Shown piece by piece: positions 40,701 through 52,000 of a DNA stretch of 64,000 nt (positions within the stretch are counted from its first letter, which is position 1; every line of letters starts with the position of its first letter). Under the pieces are notes generated by a model. The model was not told where the DNA came from and made no database searches. It saw nothing but the letters and a program-made list of their open reading frames with translations. The DNA is from Melanocharis versteri (Eukaryota; Chordata; Aves; Passeriformes; Melanocharitidae). The stretch covers positions 124,001-188,000 of the forward strand of contig VZTG01004580.1 in NCBI GenBank assembly GCA_013397845.1, written 5' to 3'. The position numbers were made by a program, and so were the translations under genes.

Positions 40701-41764
40701 CCCTGCTTGGCTAACTGCAAACAGCCATCCCCTGGGACTCTGCTCCAGTTCGCACGTTCATCCCCACTGGAGGCCCTTGCTAAAATAAGGAACACCACAT
40801 CTGCAATGTGCATTTATGCTGCTTCCTGACAAAATAAGTGTAGATGGACATAAAATAATCTTTGTGAGGTGGAAGGCAGGATCTTTGGGGAATAGAGATA
40901 TCTGAACAATCTTTAAAACCTTCTGAAGGCTGGTAAAGAGCATGAAAAGTGTGGTCAGCAGAGGAGTTTATTTGGAAACTCGTTGGACTCCTTGCAGGAA
41001 ACACAAAAGGGTTTATATACTTGGAGTCAAAGGTTATATTAAAGTTGAACCCACTCTAGCAGTGTTTATTCCTCACTTCTAATTTGGGTAGTTTACTCGG
41101 TTCTCATGTATGTCAAATAAGAAAGTTTATCCACACTTCATTTTTTATTATTCAGTTGTTGGCAGAGTTGTTTTTCATTGTTTCTTTCTTTAGGATATAG
41201 GATTTATCCCAGGACCAGAAGCTGACATTCTAGGAGTTTTATAGTACAAAATATGCCAGCTACTAAGTGAGGTAACTGTAGTGGAAAAAATACGTTTTCT
41301 AAGAGGCTGTGGAGCAGTGTGCGGCTAAATCTGGCAAAGAAGTGAATGCTTGCATTTTCCATTGATGTCAGCTCTCAGGACATCTTCTTATAAAAGGGAA
41401 GCTGACTGAAGAAGTATTGCAGTCTGACAGTGAGTGGGTAGATTTAAAATAGATTAAGAAATTAGTGACATAAGGAAACACATAGCCTGAAAGGATGATG
41501 TTTTTAATGCATCTTGATACTTGGCTGTGTATTCAGATCTACTCTAGTAACTGTACTGGGTGTTTTTGCTACATTTATAACAACAAAGCTCTGCTTCATC
41601 AATCCTACAACCCAGAATTATTTTAGTAGTGCTGTGAGGCAGGTAATTTTGAGGGGCTTTTTCCCTTTAAAAGTCCTAACAAATGGATAATCAATGCAAG
41701 CCCATCTTTAATCATCTTCTGGAACTATCTGAGATTATCAGCTTTCCTGTACCTAAATGGTATG
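37791..41764. other. No recognised gene apart from one exon-like block
   Basis: A 164-codon minus-strand frame (38087-38581) is cysteine-rich but matches no family I know and has no convincing signal peptide or splice context. The exon-like block 39244-39370 is listed separately. Nothing else can be named. Confidence 0.4.
39244..39370 (-). other. Exon-like block with strong donor
   Basis: On the minus strand a 127-nt block follows an acceptor-like sequence (gattcttttcag) and ends at a perfect donor (gagaag then gtaagtatc). One frame is open across it: one base to finish a codon, then HCCGSYIHPRRC, ending MILIWEK at a phase-0 donor. The peptide is not recognised. It may be an exon of an unknown or non-coding transcript; chance is also possible because the pyrimidine tract is short. 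Confidence 0.22.
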
Positions 41765-42032
41765 TGGTGATAGGAAAGGAGGGGATGACTTCAAACTGAA
41801 AGAGTGTAGGTTTAGATTAGATATTAGGAAGAAATTCTTTACTGTGGAGTGGTGAGGCACTGGAACAGGCTGCCCAGAGAAGGTGTGGGAGTCCCCTGCC
41901 TGGAAGTGTTCAACACCAGGTTGGATGGGGTCCTGAGTAACCTGGTCTAGTGGAAAATGCCTGTGCCTACGACAGGAGGGTTGGAACTGGATGATTTTAA
42001 GGTCTCTTCCAACCCAAACTATTCTATGATTC
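41765..42032 (+). mobile_element. CR1 3' end (3' UTR with terminal repeat)
   Basis: Well-preserved CR1 3' end. It begins near gataggaaaggaggggatga and continues through aggaagaaattctttactgt, ggaacaggctgcccagagaa, ttcaacaccaggttggatgg, ggagggttggaactggatga and ggtctcttccaacccaaact. It ends with attctatgattc, the octamer-type end typical of CR1. The element is 5' truncated, as most CR1 copies are. It is clearly less diverged than the copies at 23245 and 37645, so it is probably a younger insertion. Confidence 0.93.
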
Positions 42033-43012
42033 CCTGATCTAGAAAGATGGAATCATATTAATTCTGTTGCTACCAAGGGTGTCTCACTGAATCGCTCTGT
42101 TCCCTTCTTGACGTTGCTTTCCACACCCCCTATAACTGAAGACACTGCACTTTGAACTGCCAACTCTATCTAAAATCACATTATATTTTTGCCTTCATGT
42201 GGAATCAGTTCATTCACTAAGCGAAAGTCACCTTGAAATGCTCTGAATGTCCTTGATTTCCTCAAATGTGCATTTGATTTCCTAGTTCAGTGATTATTGC
42301 TTGTAATAAATAACATCAAGGAAAATACACAAGAAGACGAAAAGTGTTAATGATGGCTCGCAAGAGGAGGTTTCCAGCAGCAGTTTGATCAAAAGGATCC
42401 AAGTCAGATCCCATTTAAGGTCAGGAATAAATTGTGGAGCTCTTTTTAGCTATTCCATCTTGTGACTCACTGTGCAAAGCAGTGTTGCCTCTAAGATATC
42501 TTTCTGTTTCACCCAGCAATAGAACTAGCTCAGGAAGTAAAGAGCAGCAGGATGCAGGGCTATGAAAAATCTCACAATTTATGAAACTTTTTAAAATAAT
42601 AAACGGAAGCACTTGAAAGACAAAGCTTTCACTTTTCTCAATTTTATTTTTTAAAGAGGCTTCTGGTTTTACTTAATTTCTTATCCAAATGAAATTCACT
42701 GCAGAAAATAAAGCAATTTTTTCAGTTTGTTGTAGGTTGACAAAAATGTGCTGACTTACTCACTGCTTTGCCTTAGTGCTCCTTTTCTTTCATTCTGTAG
42801 AGGGCTCAGACATTTCATTCCCCCAAGGAAGGATTCTGGATCAGCTGGGACAAGATGTTCTCATGGAAATATTCAAATATGTAATTATTATCTGATATGT
42901 CCTCACATGTTCTTTGAGCTCACTAAGTCATGTGATACTCTGTTCTCCTGTGGAAAAGCCAGCCCACAATCTTCCTTTTCCCTGTTTCGTGGGAGATTCT
43001 AAGAAGTGGTCT
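42033..43012. other. No recognised gene between two retroposons
   Basis: AT-rich DNA between the CR1 3' end and the SINE. Open frames on both strands are short and unfamiliar. Confidence 0.5.
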
Positions 43013-43158
43013 GGGTCTGATGGTAGCTCAGTTAGTTAGAGCAGGGTAATAACACCAGGGCTGTGGGTTTGACCCCCATAAGGGCCATTCACTTAATGGT
43101 TGGGCTACATGATCTTTGTGGATCCCTTCCAACTCAGAATATTCTGTGAAATCTGTGT
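43013..43158 (+). mobile_element. tRNA-Ile-derived SINE with CR1-like tail
   Basis: The head is tRNA-like, with an A box at 43024-43035 (tagctcagttag) and a B box at 43066-43076 (ggtttgacccc). The head ends in ccataagggcca, complementary in layout to the ggtctgatgg start, as in tRNA-Ile. After the head come gggctacatgatctttgtgg and atcccttccaactcagaata, then attctgtg, which is a CR1 3' tail that would allow CR1 machinery to copy it. This head and tail arrangement is known from songbird genomes (TguSINE1). Substitutions in the B box and the acceptor stem indicate a retroposed fossil and not a working tRNA gene. A CR1 ORF2 fragment follows about 210 bp downstream in the same orientation. Confidence 0.85.
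43024..43076 (+). promoter_or_regulatory. SINE internal pol III promoter (A and B boxes)
   Basis: The A-box-like segment tagctcagttag and the B-box-like segment ggtttgacccc have tRNA-gene spacing. The B box has T in place of the usual C after GGTT, so activity is probably reduced. Function is inferred from position only. Confidence 0.55.
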
Positions 43159-43369
43159 GGGTGAGGTGAATGGCTCTACCTGAGAAGAGGGGTACATTGT
43201 TGCTGTTTCTGTAAGCCCCATGACTTTCTGTAAGCAGAGACTTTAGGTTTTTTTCATCACTGCTAGTCACTTTTTAAACATCACCTCCTAAGAGCATGGG
43301 AGCAGGAAATTCCCAAATGTCAGAAATGAAGCAGGAGAGGCAGAACAGGAATCTTGTCTTGAAAATAAG

Positions 43370-44720
43370 GCAAAAAAAGAAAGGTGTATGCCCAGTGGAC
43401 ATGGGAAGAATACAGAGATGTCGCTTGCCACCATAGGGAGAAGATTCATGTGGCCAGAGCTCAGCTGAAGATAAAACTGGTCAGATATGTGGGGGACAAT
43501 AAAAATAATTTTTTCAAATATATTAATGGCAAAAAACAGTATAAACAACATCAGCTCATTACAGGGTGAGGATGGTCACCTCAAAAACAGGAACATAGAC
43601 AAAGCAGAGGTGTTTAACTCATTCCTTATCTCTGTCTCCAACACAGGTGACAGACCAAAGGGGTCTCAGTGTCCTGACCCGGAAGACCATGACTGTAAGA
43701 ATGATCAACTCCCTGTCGACCCTGAAGCTGCTGCTCCAGCTGGATCCCTACAAATCCATGGAGCCTGGTGGCATTCATCTGAGAATCCTCAAAGAGCTGG
43801 CTGATGTCATTACAAAACCTCTCTTGATGACTTTTGAGTGGTCTTGAGAACCCAGAGAGGTCCCACCTGACTAACCTTGCCCAAGTTTTTCAGAAGGGCA
43901 AGAAGGAGAATCCTGGACACTACAGGCCTGTCAGTCTCACTTTAGAGCCTGGCAAAGTTATGGAGAAGATTATTCTGGGAGGTATTGAAAAAAAACCTGA
44001 AAGACAACGCAGTCATTGGCCACAGCCAGCATGGCTTCATGAAAGGAAAGTCCTGCTTGTCAAACCTGATTTCCTTTTATGACAAGGTACCCACCTGGCT
44101 GATCAAGGGAAGCCAGTTGATGTGATCTTTTTGGATTTCAGTAAAGCTTTTGATACTGTCTCTCAAAGAATCCTTCTGGATAAAATATCCAGCCCACAGC
44201 TGGATAAACACATCATGTGATGGATGAGCTACTGGCTCATGGGTCAGGCACAAAGGGTTACAGGGAATGGGGTGACATCAGACTGGGGACCTGTCACTAG
44301 TGGGGTTCCACAGGGCTCCGTCTTAGGCCCTGTGCTCTTCAACATCTTCATAAATGACTTGGATGCAGGACTGGAAGGGACACTGAGCAGGTCCGCAGAT
44401 AATACAAAACTGGGAGGAGCTGTTGACTCCCTTGAAGGCAGGGAGACCCTGCAGAGAGACCTCGACAGATCAGAGGGCTGGGCAATCACCAACCAGATGC
44501 AGTTCAGCAAGGGAAAAGTGCTGGATTCTGCACCTGGGATGGGGCAGCCCTGGATGTACAGACAGACTGGGGAATGAGATGTTGGAAAGCAATGCCAGGG
44601 AAAGGGACCTGGGGGTCCTGGTCGATGGGAAGTTGAATCTGAGTCAGCAGTGCCCTGGCAGCCAGGAGGGCCAGCAGTGTCCTGGAGGCATTAGGCACAG
44701 CGACTGGTCAGGCTCTTAAA
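43370..44720 (+). mobile_element. CR1 LINE ORF2 fragment (linker and reverse transcriptase)
   Basis: Plus-strand CR1 piece truncated at both ends. In order: WEEYRDVACHHREKIHVA and FFKYINGKK (linker); EDGHLKNRNIDKAEVFNSF in a shifted frame; FQKGKKENPGHYRPVSLT (start of reverse transcriptase, about 43834-43960); a block equivalent to HGFMKGKSCL and FDTVS around 44030-44160; then GVPQGSVLGPVLFNIFINDL at about 44300-44370. The active-site stretch reads SRSADNTKLGG, where the family has FADDTKLGG, so one catalytic Asp is replaced by Asn. The C-terminal RDLGVLVDGKLNLSQQCPG ends near 44660 and similarity stops by about 44720. Frame changes and stops show it is dead. Confidence 0.92.
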
Positions 44721-47700
44721 AGGAACAAGTTTTCAGAATCCCTTGAATCTTTTGTCTTTATGTGAGAGCAGGAGGCAGAAGAGGCTCCTAGAGGTCAGCT
44801 GCACGTGTGCATGTGCATCCCTCATCTCTACTGTGAAAAGCATGCACCAAGAGCTTCCTATTCCTGGAAATGCATGGATTTAACAACTTTCTGACACCTT
44901 TACCTGAAAAATCAGAAAAAATTCTGCCTCTTGTGTGTTACTAACAGGAATCCCCCATGTCATTCTTCCCCAAATTTCAAACCTTAGGAATATTCCACCC
45001 CACAAGATCCAGATGGGAAGGTAATTGTCATCATCCATTGCAATGTCGGTGTAATTGCTTTCTTTATCTCTTTGTGCTATACATGTGAAAGGAGAATGGC
45101 CAAGACAGCAAGTCTTGGCTTGTCCCCCTGAATTCCTCAAGAAGGGAATCAAGACTTGCAACCATGCTTTACCAATGATACATTGTATTCTTTGTTCCAT
45201 TTTGCGGCTTAAAAGTTGCCACTGAGTCCATTTTTTTTTTCCAAAATACGTAATTCAAAGTCAAGACCAGATAAATTCAAGATATATTAAGATTTAGGTG
45301 GCCTAATCTAAACATTTCTTCAAGAAATTGTCCATGCTTTGGTCTCTGATTTGAGTCTTCTGGTTCGTACAATAGATAGCACAAAATGCAACTGATCACA
45401 CTGATTATCACCAGACTCTTAAACTCAAGAGGATTTCTGCCACAGGACTGACAACCAAGAAATTTCAACAAGCAAAAATTTCCAAGCAAATGTTATACAG
45501 ATATCCCATGGAGGACAATCAATCCAGAAGGACATGCCCATGTTGTCAGTAAACTTTGAGCTTAGAATTATTATCCAGACTGCACAGAGAACACCTTAAC
45601 TAGGAAAACTAATTTTGGTGGGTTTGCACCTTTAGTTCCCAATAGTTGCATAACAGGACTCTTTATAAAGTTGCTTATTAACTGCTTCATGGAGTTAGTG
45701 ATAGTATTCCAGTATATATTTATCTTATTTCACACCACCTGTCTTCTAAGATTTTTTTTCCTTGAGGGGAAAAATCCCCACAAGAACTCATATAATGTAT
45801 TCGAAAAATAGTTTCTAATCTTGCTTCTTAAGTGCACTTCTAAGTTCCACTGAATATAGACCGATATGATCAGAGTATCTTTTTGTTTGTTTGTAAAATG
45901 TCCATGGAGATACGCACAGTGAACGTAACACGACAGCAAGGCCACAGTGGTGTTATTCTGCTGAAAGAATTGACTTGGCTAAGTGGCTACCAGGGAAAAA
46001 TCTGATAAAAAGTAATTGTAAAAGTCTCTTTTACAATGGAAATACTTTTCAGTTTCTACTGCAGAAGAAATACTATATCTCCAGCAATGCTTGCTGAAAA
46101 GTTGTTACCATGAAACTGCGCAGGCCTAGAAGCAAATAAAAATCTCTGTGGCTTGACTTACAGAGCCATGCAAGGCAAAAGAATGTACAAGGCACACTTT
46201 TACCCTCTGTATTGCCTGTGCCTCTACGGGATGACAGCCCAACATGAAAAAGGCTTCTTAAAAGTCGTGCTCAAAAGGAGCAAGATTGTTGTCGACCCTT
46301 GACTGCAATCATCCCCATTACCCCATGGCCCAGCTGAAGGGGTTCTTATACCCTGGTAGGAGCTGGCCTGGGAAAAAACTCGCCTCAAACGGCTCAGTAA
46401 TACTGAGATTTGGTAAACTCTTGCCTGTAACCATGTCCATAATCTGCATGGTGCTCCCAGAGGTGTTTACAGTGGGCTCAGGAGTAACAGATTTGGAAGG
46501 GGCTGTGCAAGTGGTAGAGAAGGGGCCTTGTACTGGGGCAGCAGCCCAACAGGAAAGAGCAAAAGCTGGTCTGCACTGAGAGGCTGGAGAGTGAATGTCC
46601 TCCAGTGGGGATGTTCCTAGTCTACACCTGGTGCTCTTCCTGTCAGAAAGTCCACACTTACGATGGGTATGGGATGACCTACAGATTGGTTTACTACTCT
46701 GCTTTGAAGGTGAACTTTCTGGTCATTAAAAACATGTTTTTATTAGAGTGTAAGACCAGATAGAGTGGGGAAGTTCATCTGTGTTAGAGAGTATACCTTG
46801 AGGTTGTTCACACGGTTGGGGAGCACTTAAAGGAGATAGCCCACATAAGAATTCACCTTCTCCGTTAATTCTTAGTGACCCATCCCTGAAACTGATAATC
46901 AAAGTGGATTTTGGGGAAAAAAAAAAAAAGAAAAGAGTTTATTATGCTTTTTTCTGAACCATAAACCCATTTTTGTCTTGGAAATCCCTATTAATTGCTT
47001 ATCCTAAACATATGTGCCTCTCTCAGGGATACTGGTCCCCTTCCCCATATCAGACTGTGAACTTTCTTTAACCCAGCCCTTCCCATTCACTAAAATGTCT
47101 CTTTGACCTGAGCTGTAAAGCAGCTGACCTTCCCACCTCCACCTCCCTCATTCATATGCACTTCCAAGATATCTACATGACACAGGCCATCTTTATGAGC
47201 GAACATAAAGAGCAGTCGACTTAAATACCTAACAACAATGCCGATGTTTCAAAAGCCCTACACGTCTGAAAAGTATTATTACAGCTTGTGTAACATACGA
47301 CATTGCAGAGCACCTCTGACTCTCTAAATGATGAGGCTTACAGGGATCTGGGACGGCCATTCTCATCTCTGGATAGGTGAAAACTTCGAAGTGAAGACAT
47401 GCAGAATTGTGACAAATATTCCTCCTAAAGAAGATGACTTAAAGAACAGAAAGTAGGCTAAGCATCCTCTGTACTTGTATTCTGGAAGCTTTGTCCCTTG
47501 GTACAATAAAGAAGCCCAAGAGACCATAATTACACTTAGTTTCCTTACAGTGTCTCCAGATGGAGAGCTAAGGACACGGTGCAAACCTGTCTTCTGAGCA
47601 GGAGGCACATCTTGCAGTTTTATGTCATGCCAAGCTTAATGGACCTCTAATACTCCCTGCCGCTTTTGGAAAGACTTTTGGAAAGGGATTTATTCCTTCA

Positions 47701-48467
47701 CTGTCATATAACCCTTGGACAAACACTTACCACTTTAAAAAACAAATCTCAAAATGTCTGTTTTGTGAGTGAAATACGCTTGCTTTGCACAGATATAAAT
47801 AGCAGCAAATATACAATGGGAAAGAAGACACTACTTAAATACATTTTATTTTGAGCAATATCAAATTTGTTGCTACCAGCCACCATAAAAAATGCACGTT
47901 TCCTATGTCTTACACAGAAAAAACTATGGCATGAAATAAGCCAGCAAATAGCATTAGCTCTTTTGGCATCTGATATTTGGTGCCACCATATGTTGATCCT
48001 GCATGCTGAGATTTGTAGATTTATTTCCTTCATCTAATATTACCATTTTTCCCCACAGCTGGTTTTGTCGAAGATGAGAGATTTTAGTGCAGTGGCTGCT
48101 TGCATTTGTCCTGCCAGGCCCTGCTTGCTGCAATGGAATCATCATACATCTCGTTAAATAGTCAAGGTCAAACCAGCAGCTAAGATCTCTTGTATGTGGT
48201 TCTCTGTGGGTGGCTAAATAAATGAAGATTTCAATAAATATTTGATGTCTTCTGAGAGATGAGAAGTAGCTTTCTTTGTTCTTACAGAAGGTCCTTGGCT
48301 TGTACCAATTTTTAAGGGAACAGACAGCCTGTAATATATGTCGAAAGGCAATTTTCTTGGATCCTGAAGCTACAATATTGGCAGACCTTCATGTAAGGAT
48401 AATGTCTTTGCTGATATGATTTATGGCGCCTGATGCATGAATTCAGCTGGCATGGCTGAGCTTTAGT

Positions 48468-48526
48468 TCCTGTTAGAACTTGTATCTAAGTATAGTAGAT
48501 ATCCTGTTAGTGCTTGTATCTGAGTA
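48468..48526. repeat. Imperfect two-copy tandem repeat, 34-bp period
   Basis: The word tcctgttag followed by cttgtatct and agta occurs at 48468-48492 and again at 48502-48526, with three mismatches over 25 bases. This is a small local duplication. Confidence 0.8.
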
Positions 48527-48979
48527 ATACCTGCAAAGAGCAGCAGACCTCTCTCCAATTAAAATCCTGCAAAGACATGGTTATGATATTCCCTTTCTGT
48601 CCTCTAGGGCCCCAAGAGGACCAATCAGTTATTTGTGAAATCCCTTGAGGGAATTCACAGATAGCAGAGACTTGGCAAACTCATCTCTTTGCACCCAGTG
48701 ACACATTTTTCTCAGAGTACAAGCCGCTGTGGCCATGCCTGAAGAGTGATTCTGCCTGGAGTCTTGTCATATATATTAAGGTTTCTTGTTGTTATATTTC
48801 CCAGAAGGATTAACTGTTGGGTGACAAAAAATTGGAGCTATTTGGGACTGCCTGGATGTAGGTGTTGAATCAACCATGGGTCAAGGAAGTGAATTGTCAG
48901 TAAAACAGTGGCCTGGATTTTTTTAGAGGGGTGTTCCTCCATTCTTCCCCAATATGCTTTGTCCAGTCTCACAGACTCT

Positions 48980-49000
48980 CACTGATCTCAGAGATCAGTG
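48980..49000. other. 21-bp palindrome
   Basis: Arms cactgatctc and gagatcagtg are exact reverse complements around a single a. The symmetry stops at 48979/49001. It could be a dimeric transcription-factor site or chance; no neighbouring element supports a function. Confidence 0.75.
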
Positions 49001-52000
49001 CTTTTTGACCATGTCAAAACATGGCCCTGGTCCAGGATCTGGATCAGAGATTAATTTAGGTTATATTGTGTGATCAGTTGTGCAACAAAGTTGTCAGACA
49101 TCTGCTTCTGTTCTGCCTGATAGCCTGTGGCAAGCTGTGGCTCATACTTTGTGTTTGAGAGGCTCAGGTAGAATAAGTCTCTGGCAAGCAAATAACTTCC
49201 CTTTCACCCTTCCCAACCCCCAGAGATAATGGCTGTAGAGGGTCTGTTCACTGGCAGATTAGCTCAGGATAGCTTTCTTTAGGATGTAAATGTTCTGCAG
49301 TTCAAAACAGGACAAAAGAAGTTAGTTTGATTGTGAGGCTGAACTTTGTAGAGACTGCCTGAAGGAGATAATAGGCTTCCCGAGATCAATAAAAAGACTT
49401 AAAACTCGGGACTTGGACCTCAAAAGCATGACTCATGATCTAATACACATGACAAAATTTGAAAATATCTGAGGCATATTTATATGAATGCCCATTACAT
49501 CGGGATTTTAAAAAACAAATGTAATGAGCAACACTAGAAAAACTTGTACTTATTTAATGTCCTTTCTCTTTGTTCGAGCTGAAATCTGTAGGGCTGTTCA
49601 TTTCTTTCCCTGATTATTCAATTTCTAGAAGTAGAATAGTAGAATTTTGCGCTGATTTACATAAGATTTACAATTATATGGTGAGCAACTGTAGACAGGA
49701 TGGGCATGTATATCTTCTTTTATGTGCTAAGTCAAAGAAGAAAAGCATTGACAGTATCACGAAACGTAGGTATGCAGTAATTGTCAGTTTTGGTAAAAGA
49801 ATATAATACTGTGAGTGTTACTCTCCTGAAAATTGCAATAGCAGTTCTGCTTCATTCTGAAGCTGAATACAATCCCTGTCATTATAACACCGCAGCTCTC
49901 TCTCCCTCCTGTGACTAGCAGAAGTTTTTTACTCCAACAAACCATGGAGTCAGTGTCTCAGTCCCCACCCTGGCATATCCCATATTAGCTTCTGAAAATA
50001 TTGCATGTCTGTACCTCCATCTGGCAAATCACAATGAAATACTAGCACAATCAAACAAATAGGTACTTCCAGATTTTTATGGATAAATGTATCCCAGTAA
50101 ATTCACAGTAATCCATCAAGTGATACTTTTGTTTATAACCAGACCAAAATGGGTCCAAGTATTTTATATCCTTTCATTTTGTTGAAAATCAGGCAATCTT
50201 CTCTGTTTGAAGCATCCAGAGAACATTTTTTTTTCTTGTTCTTAAAACTGGTGAAAGTATTATGATCATTACAGAGCCTACTGCCTGGACTGATAAAATG
50301 TCCCACACATTTAGCCCCTGTGTAATGGCTTCTGTTTTGGAATTCTACTTGCAAAAATACTGACAGAGAAAAAGAAACTTATAAATTAAGTTTAATTTAC
50401 TATTACGCTTTGCTACTGTGAGTAAAGCTGCTGTACCTTGAGATAGTTAGTCAGGTCTCATCCTCATGGTTGTGGTTTCTAGAGTTACTAGTTCTAACAA
50501 TCATTCTCACCACTGCTGCATGTGAAAGATAAATAGAGAATAATATAGGCAAATTCAGGCTGGATGACTTTGTATTACTTGGTTAGGGGCTGGTTTTGGT
50601 TTGTTGTTTTTTTTTCTGTAGCAAAATGAAGCAAATCCTTGGTGATATACCTGAGATTTTTTTATGATTTCTGCACTAGATTTCATATCTCAGAGACTGA
50701 GTGAATTGAAGTCGTTTCACCGCCTCCCTGGTGTGTAGGTTGGAAGAAAACCTGTCTGCAGAAAGGAGGCTGAATCACAAGTAGTACCAGGCAGCCTGCA
50801 ACAGACCTTTAGAAACGAGACGTCTTGTACCATTTGCCAAACAGTGGGGAAAGTGTGAAGATGACTGAGATGATTCAAAGCCCTTTTAAAAGCCCTCACA
50901 TGCCTCATCATGTTCAATTTTACAGAGAGTAGTTTACTCCCACCACAACGTTTTTCTACATTCAAATGAAAACCTAGAAACTGGTGTTAAGTTAGCGTAG
51001 TACTAGTGGAAGGTACTAGACCTCATCTTAGAGAGCTCCGCTCTCATGCAGGGTGGGGACATGAGCCTACTGACTCAAATGAACTCCTGATTAGAATCTC
51101 AGGCCCCATGCCACCTCAGGAATTGCCACCATCGACCTGAATTAAGGTTGACTGCTATTATAGATATTGGTTTACAGTGATAAAAAAGACTGCAAAACAG
51201 TAAGATGAGGGGAAAAAAAGGGTTTTACTGTCTGTTTTGGCATCAAATAATATTTTTTTCTCACCTTTGTATTTTTATATTTTTGTTGGATTTAAGTTAG
51301 CAAACTTCAGCACAGGCTACAAGACTCCACTGCTCTTGACCAAACTCCAGAGCAGCAGTTACTTCAGCTCATGCATTTTCTAAGAGATAAGATCAAGAAT
51401 GACAGAAAAAAGAAGGTACTTTCAATACTGAATTACCTATTTTGTTATCAGCTCAACACTTTGGGCAATGTACTGCTATGTGCTTTTAGAAGAGATTTCC
51501 TACTTAAGTCAATGGCTACCTCTTAAAAATTGATAGCACATTATCTTAATTTGTATTTGCATTTTTGATTTTACAGGTAAATACCTTCAAGTAGTGGGAA
51601 ACTGTTAGAATTTAGTGTCCTGATAGTATTTTATCTTTATGGCCAAAAAGAATAATCTTGGTGTAGAAAATTTTCCTGCCAGTTACCATGAGAAAGTAAT
51701 GCTGTTACTGACATCTCTTTTTCTCTAGTTTGCTCCTCTGTGCATGGCTTGCTCTATTCAAGAGCTTTCGTGGTATAACTGACATATTTAGACATTTCTA
51801 TTTGTCTCTCTCCAATGTATGTTACTTTTTTATTGCTTTCTGTGTGGTGATGATGAAACCATGGCCTAGCCCATAATAAATCCAGGTGAGGAACATTAAA
51901 CTGAAAAGAAAAAAGACAAAAGGTGCATATTATATCTTTAAAGTTTATGAATGCCAAGCTTTCTTCAACACATGTTTAAAGATGAACATTTAAAATATTT

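Noticed and set aside
43013..43090. Functional tRNA-Ile gene
   Set aside because: Box and stem substitutions, lack of a clean anticodon arm and the attached CR1 tail point to a SINE head and not a working tRNA.
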